From Epiperipatus broadwayi (Eukaryota; Onychophora; Udeonychophora; Euonychophora; Peripatidae): a stretch of 64,000 nt of DNA. Shown piece by piece: positions 62,498-64,000 of the stretch. The DNA is taken from the NCBI GenBank assembly GCA_028023455.1, contig JAQFVV010006622.1, positions 549,274 to 613,273 of the forward strand, written 5' to 3'. Under the pieces are notes generated by a model. The model saw only the letters and a list, made by a program, of their open reading frames with translations, did not search any database and was not told where the DNA came from. How positions within the stretch are numbered: position 1 is the first letter of the stretch; every line of letters begins with the position of its first letter. Made by a program: the position numbers and the translations under genes.

Positions 62498-64000
62498 TGT
62501 ACCCTCACTTCCCGATATATAATATAAGTTAAAATATGACTAGCTCAATTAAATCGTTATGCTTGGCTAAAATATGTATAACTATCATTAATATATTTTT
62601 ATAATACTATATCTTATTAGATTCATTATAACTTACCAAAATTAATATAGTTCAATATCATGTACTAATTAAATAAGTATTTATTAAAATCATGAGACTA
62701 TGAAGTGAAGTTACAAGTGGTAATTGAATTTACATTGAGCTAATGTCTTTCCAAGACACTATCTCAATGGCATAAGAATACTATTACCTCTTTATTATCT
62801 CATTACTACATCTACAGCACTCTTATGTCTTTTATAAAAATTAACTAACTTCAATAATAATAATAAATAAATCTCAATCTTTTATTAAGGAAATATAATT
62901 AAATAATCTCAGGTTCTTTTAATTATTTTAAAGTAATAATATTTCTTGCAGATAGGCATGATAAGGGATTTAATATCAAACCTAACTACACCTAACTTAT
63001 CATAATAATAATAACTAACAATAATAATTTCTAGTGTATAAATTAATCTTATCTATTTTATTATACTATTAATCATTAAGGAAATAAGTGAATCATCTAC
63101 ATGTCTTTCATTTTCATATAGTATCTTAATTTAAAAATTATACTAAAATCTTATAATTTAATAATATGTGGCAATAAATAATATTATACTCTTATATTGT
63201 GCATTATAATTACTTTGTGACCATTATAATATTATATGTTAATGTCAATCAATTTCTATAAATTATATTAAGAAAATACTGTGTTTCTTTTTAAAAATAA
63301 TAATAATAAATTCATATTGTGCAAATATTATGTTTATTCAAATTATCTGTTGTCAAATGCTGTGGTGTAAAATAATGAATTCGACACACTTTTAAAACAA
63401 CTTAAACAAATTTATTTACATCAACTTTAATAAACAACTTATGTACATTATTTACATTACAAGTGGAAACCAAAGAAAATAAAAAATAAGAAAAATAATA
63501 ATACAAGATTTTTACACTGTTACTATTTCCATAAACATAAATAGATAATCCATACATTTCTTAAATGTTTTATCAGTAACATTTAATTAAGTTTATGAAT
63601 TTAAATCTTAATAGATATCATTTGTCATTAGTTAGTACAAAAGAAGACTTTTATGTAAAATATCACTTATGTAGCATATGTAAAATAAACAAACTTTAAC
63701 AATTAAAAATGCTACTTCACTTAAGTATTATTGCTATTTCTATTATAATGTACTAGTATGTATTACATTTACTATTAGCATTAATCACATATCAACTAAT
63801 GTATAGACTGATATAACTTTATAATATAATGACATTTATTGATTATATAATTATTTACTTCATTCTGATGTAATTCCATACTGTATGTCTTACCAAAATA
63901 TGCAATACATATATGTTCTTTTCTTAAAATAATATTTAAAATTATTCAACAATTTCAAATTTTATAAAGTATTATATTAAAATAAATTCTATGATTCTTT
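62498..64000 (-). repeat. 5' LTR (right copy), truncated by the window end
   Basis: Direct repeat of 53974-55476. Differences seen include CTC/CCC at the edge, GCTCGG/GCTTGG, GTGACAAT/GTGGCAAT and AACATCTAA/AACATTTAA, mostly transitions, plus two one-base indels that offset each other. Confidence 0.9.

Larger units (their letters stand above)
53974..64000 (-). mobile_element. LTR retrotransposon, gag retained and pol deleted (runs off the right edge)
   Basis: A long direct repeat starts at 53974 (TGTACTCTCACTTCCCG) and again at 62498 (TGTACCCTCACTTCCCG). It can be followed for 1503 bp, to 55476 and the window end respectively. Between the repeats lies a minus-strand gag, so the right repeat is the 5' LTR. 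Around ten base differences over 1.5 kb point to a young insertion. The left flank is (AT)n. Only a short pol C-terminal tail follows gag, so the copy depends on another element for reverse transcriptase and integrase. Gag sequence and pol tail fit a Ty3/gypsy-type element. Confidence 0.9.

Overview
The window looks like intergenic DNA from a repeat-rich, very AT-rich animal genome. By eye GC is about a quarter to 30%. It holds long (AT)n, (AAT)n and (TCTA)n arrays, Penelope-like, LINE, Merlin and Ty3/gypsy-type elements and many foldback repeats. I found no intact host gene, no tRNA or rRNA and nothing bacterial. The species cannot be named from sequence alone; AT-rich invertebrates such as cnidarians, flatworms or molluscs would fit.

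Layout. 1-8 kb: noncoding DNA, a foldback (2931-3158), the 5' part of a Penelope-like element (PLE) on the minus strand with its foldback end (5395-6213), and a large TCTA array (7336-7834). 8.8-12.2 kb: two opposite 3' fragments of one LINE around a foldback. 12.9-16.6 kb: more foldbacks. 17.5-21.6 kb: the best-preserved element, a PLE with an upstream inverted partial copy, two terminal repeats, reverse transcriptase and GIY-YIG endonuclease, broken by several frame lesions. 23-35.5 kb: foldback families (called R1, R2, R3 and R5 here), a second PLE 3' remnant and a TA-flanked MITE. 36.1-36.7 kb: a Merlin transposase remnant. 45.5-47.2 kb: a possible solo LTR. 48.8-53.7 kb: more R1 copies, a 690-bp palindrome and the R4 cluster. 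54.0-64.0 kb: a young LTR retrotransposon on the minus strand, with long near-identical LTRs and a 792-codon gag; pol is gone except for a short C-terminal tail. It runs off the right edge.

Main observation. Several foldbacks contain minimal type I hammerhead ribozyme motifs with palindromic stem III sequences. The motif is textbook-perfect at 52112-52151 (-), 52290-52329 (+) and 30704-30741 (-), nearly perfect at 51666-51705 (-), one core base off at 32726-32770 (-), and more diverged in the PLE terminal repeats. Wherever both arms can be read, the motifs lie on opposite strands and point away from the palindrome centre. The PLE at 17.5-21.6 kb has the same geometry, because its inverted partial copy abuts its terminal repeat. 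I infer that many foldbacks here are PLE-type ends or small non-autonomous ribozyme-carrying retroelements (retrozyme-like). The R4 cluster has three minus-strand motifs 446 and 474 bp apart, the spacing expected if a transcript were cut into unit-length RNAs.
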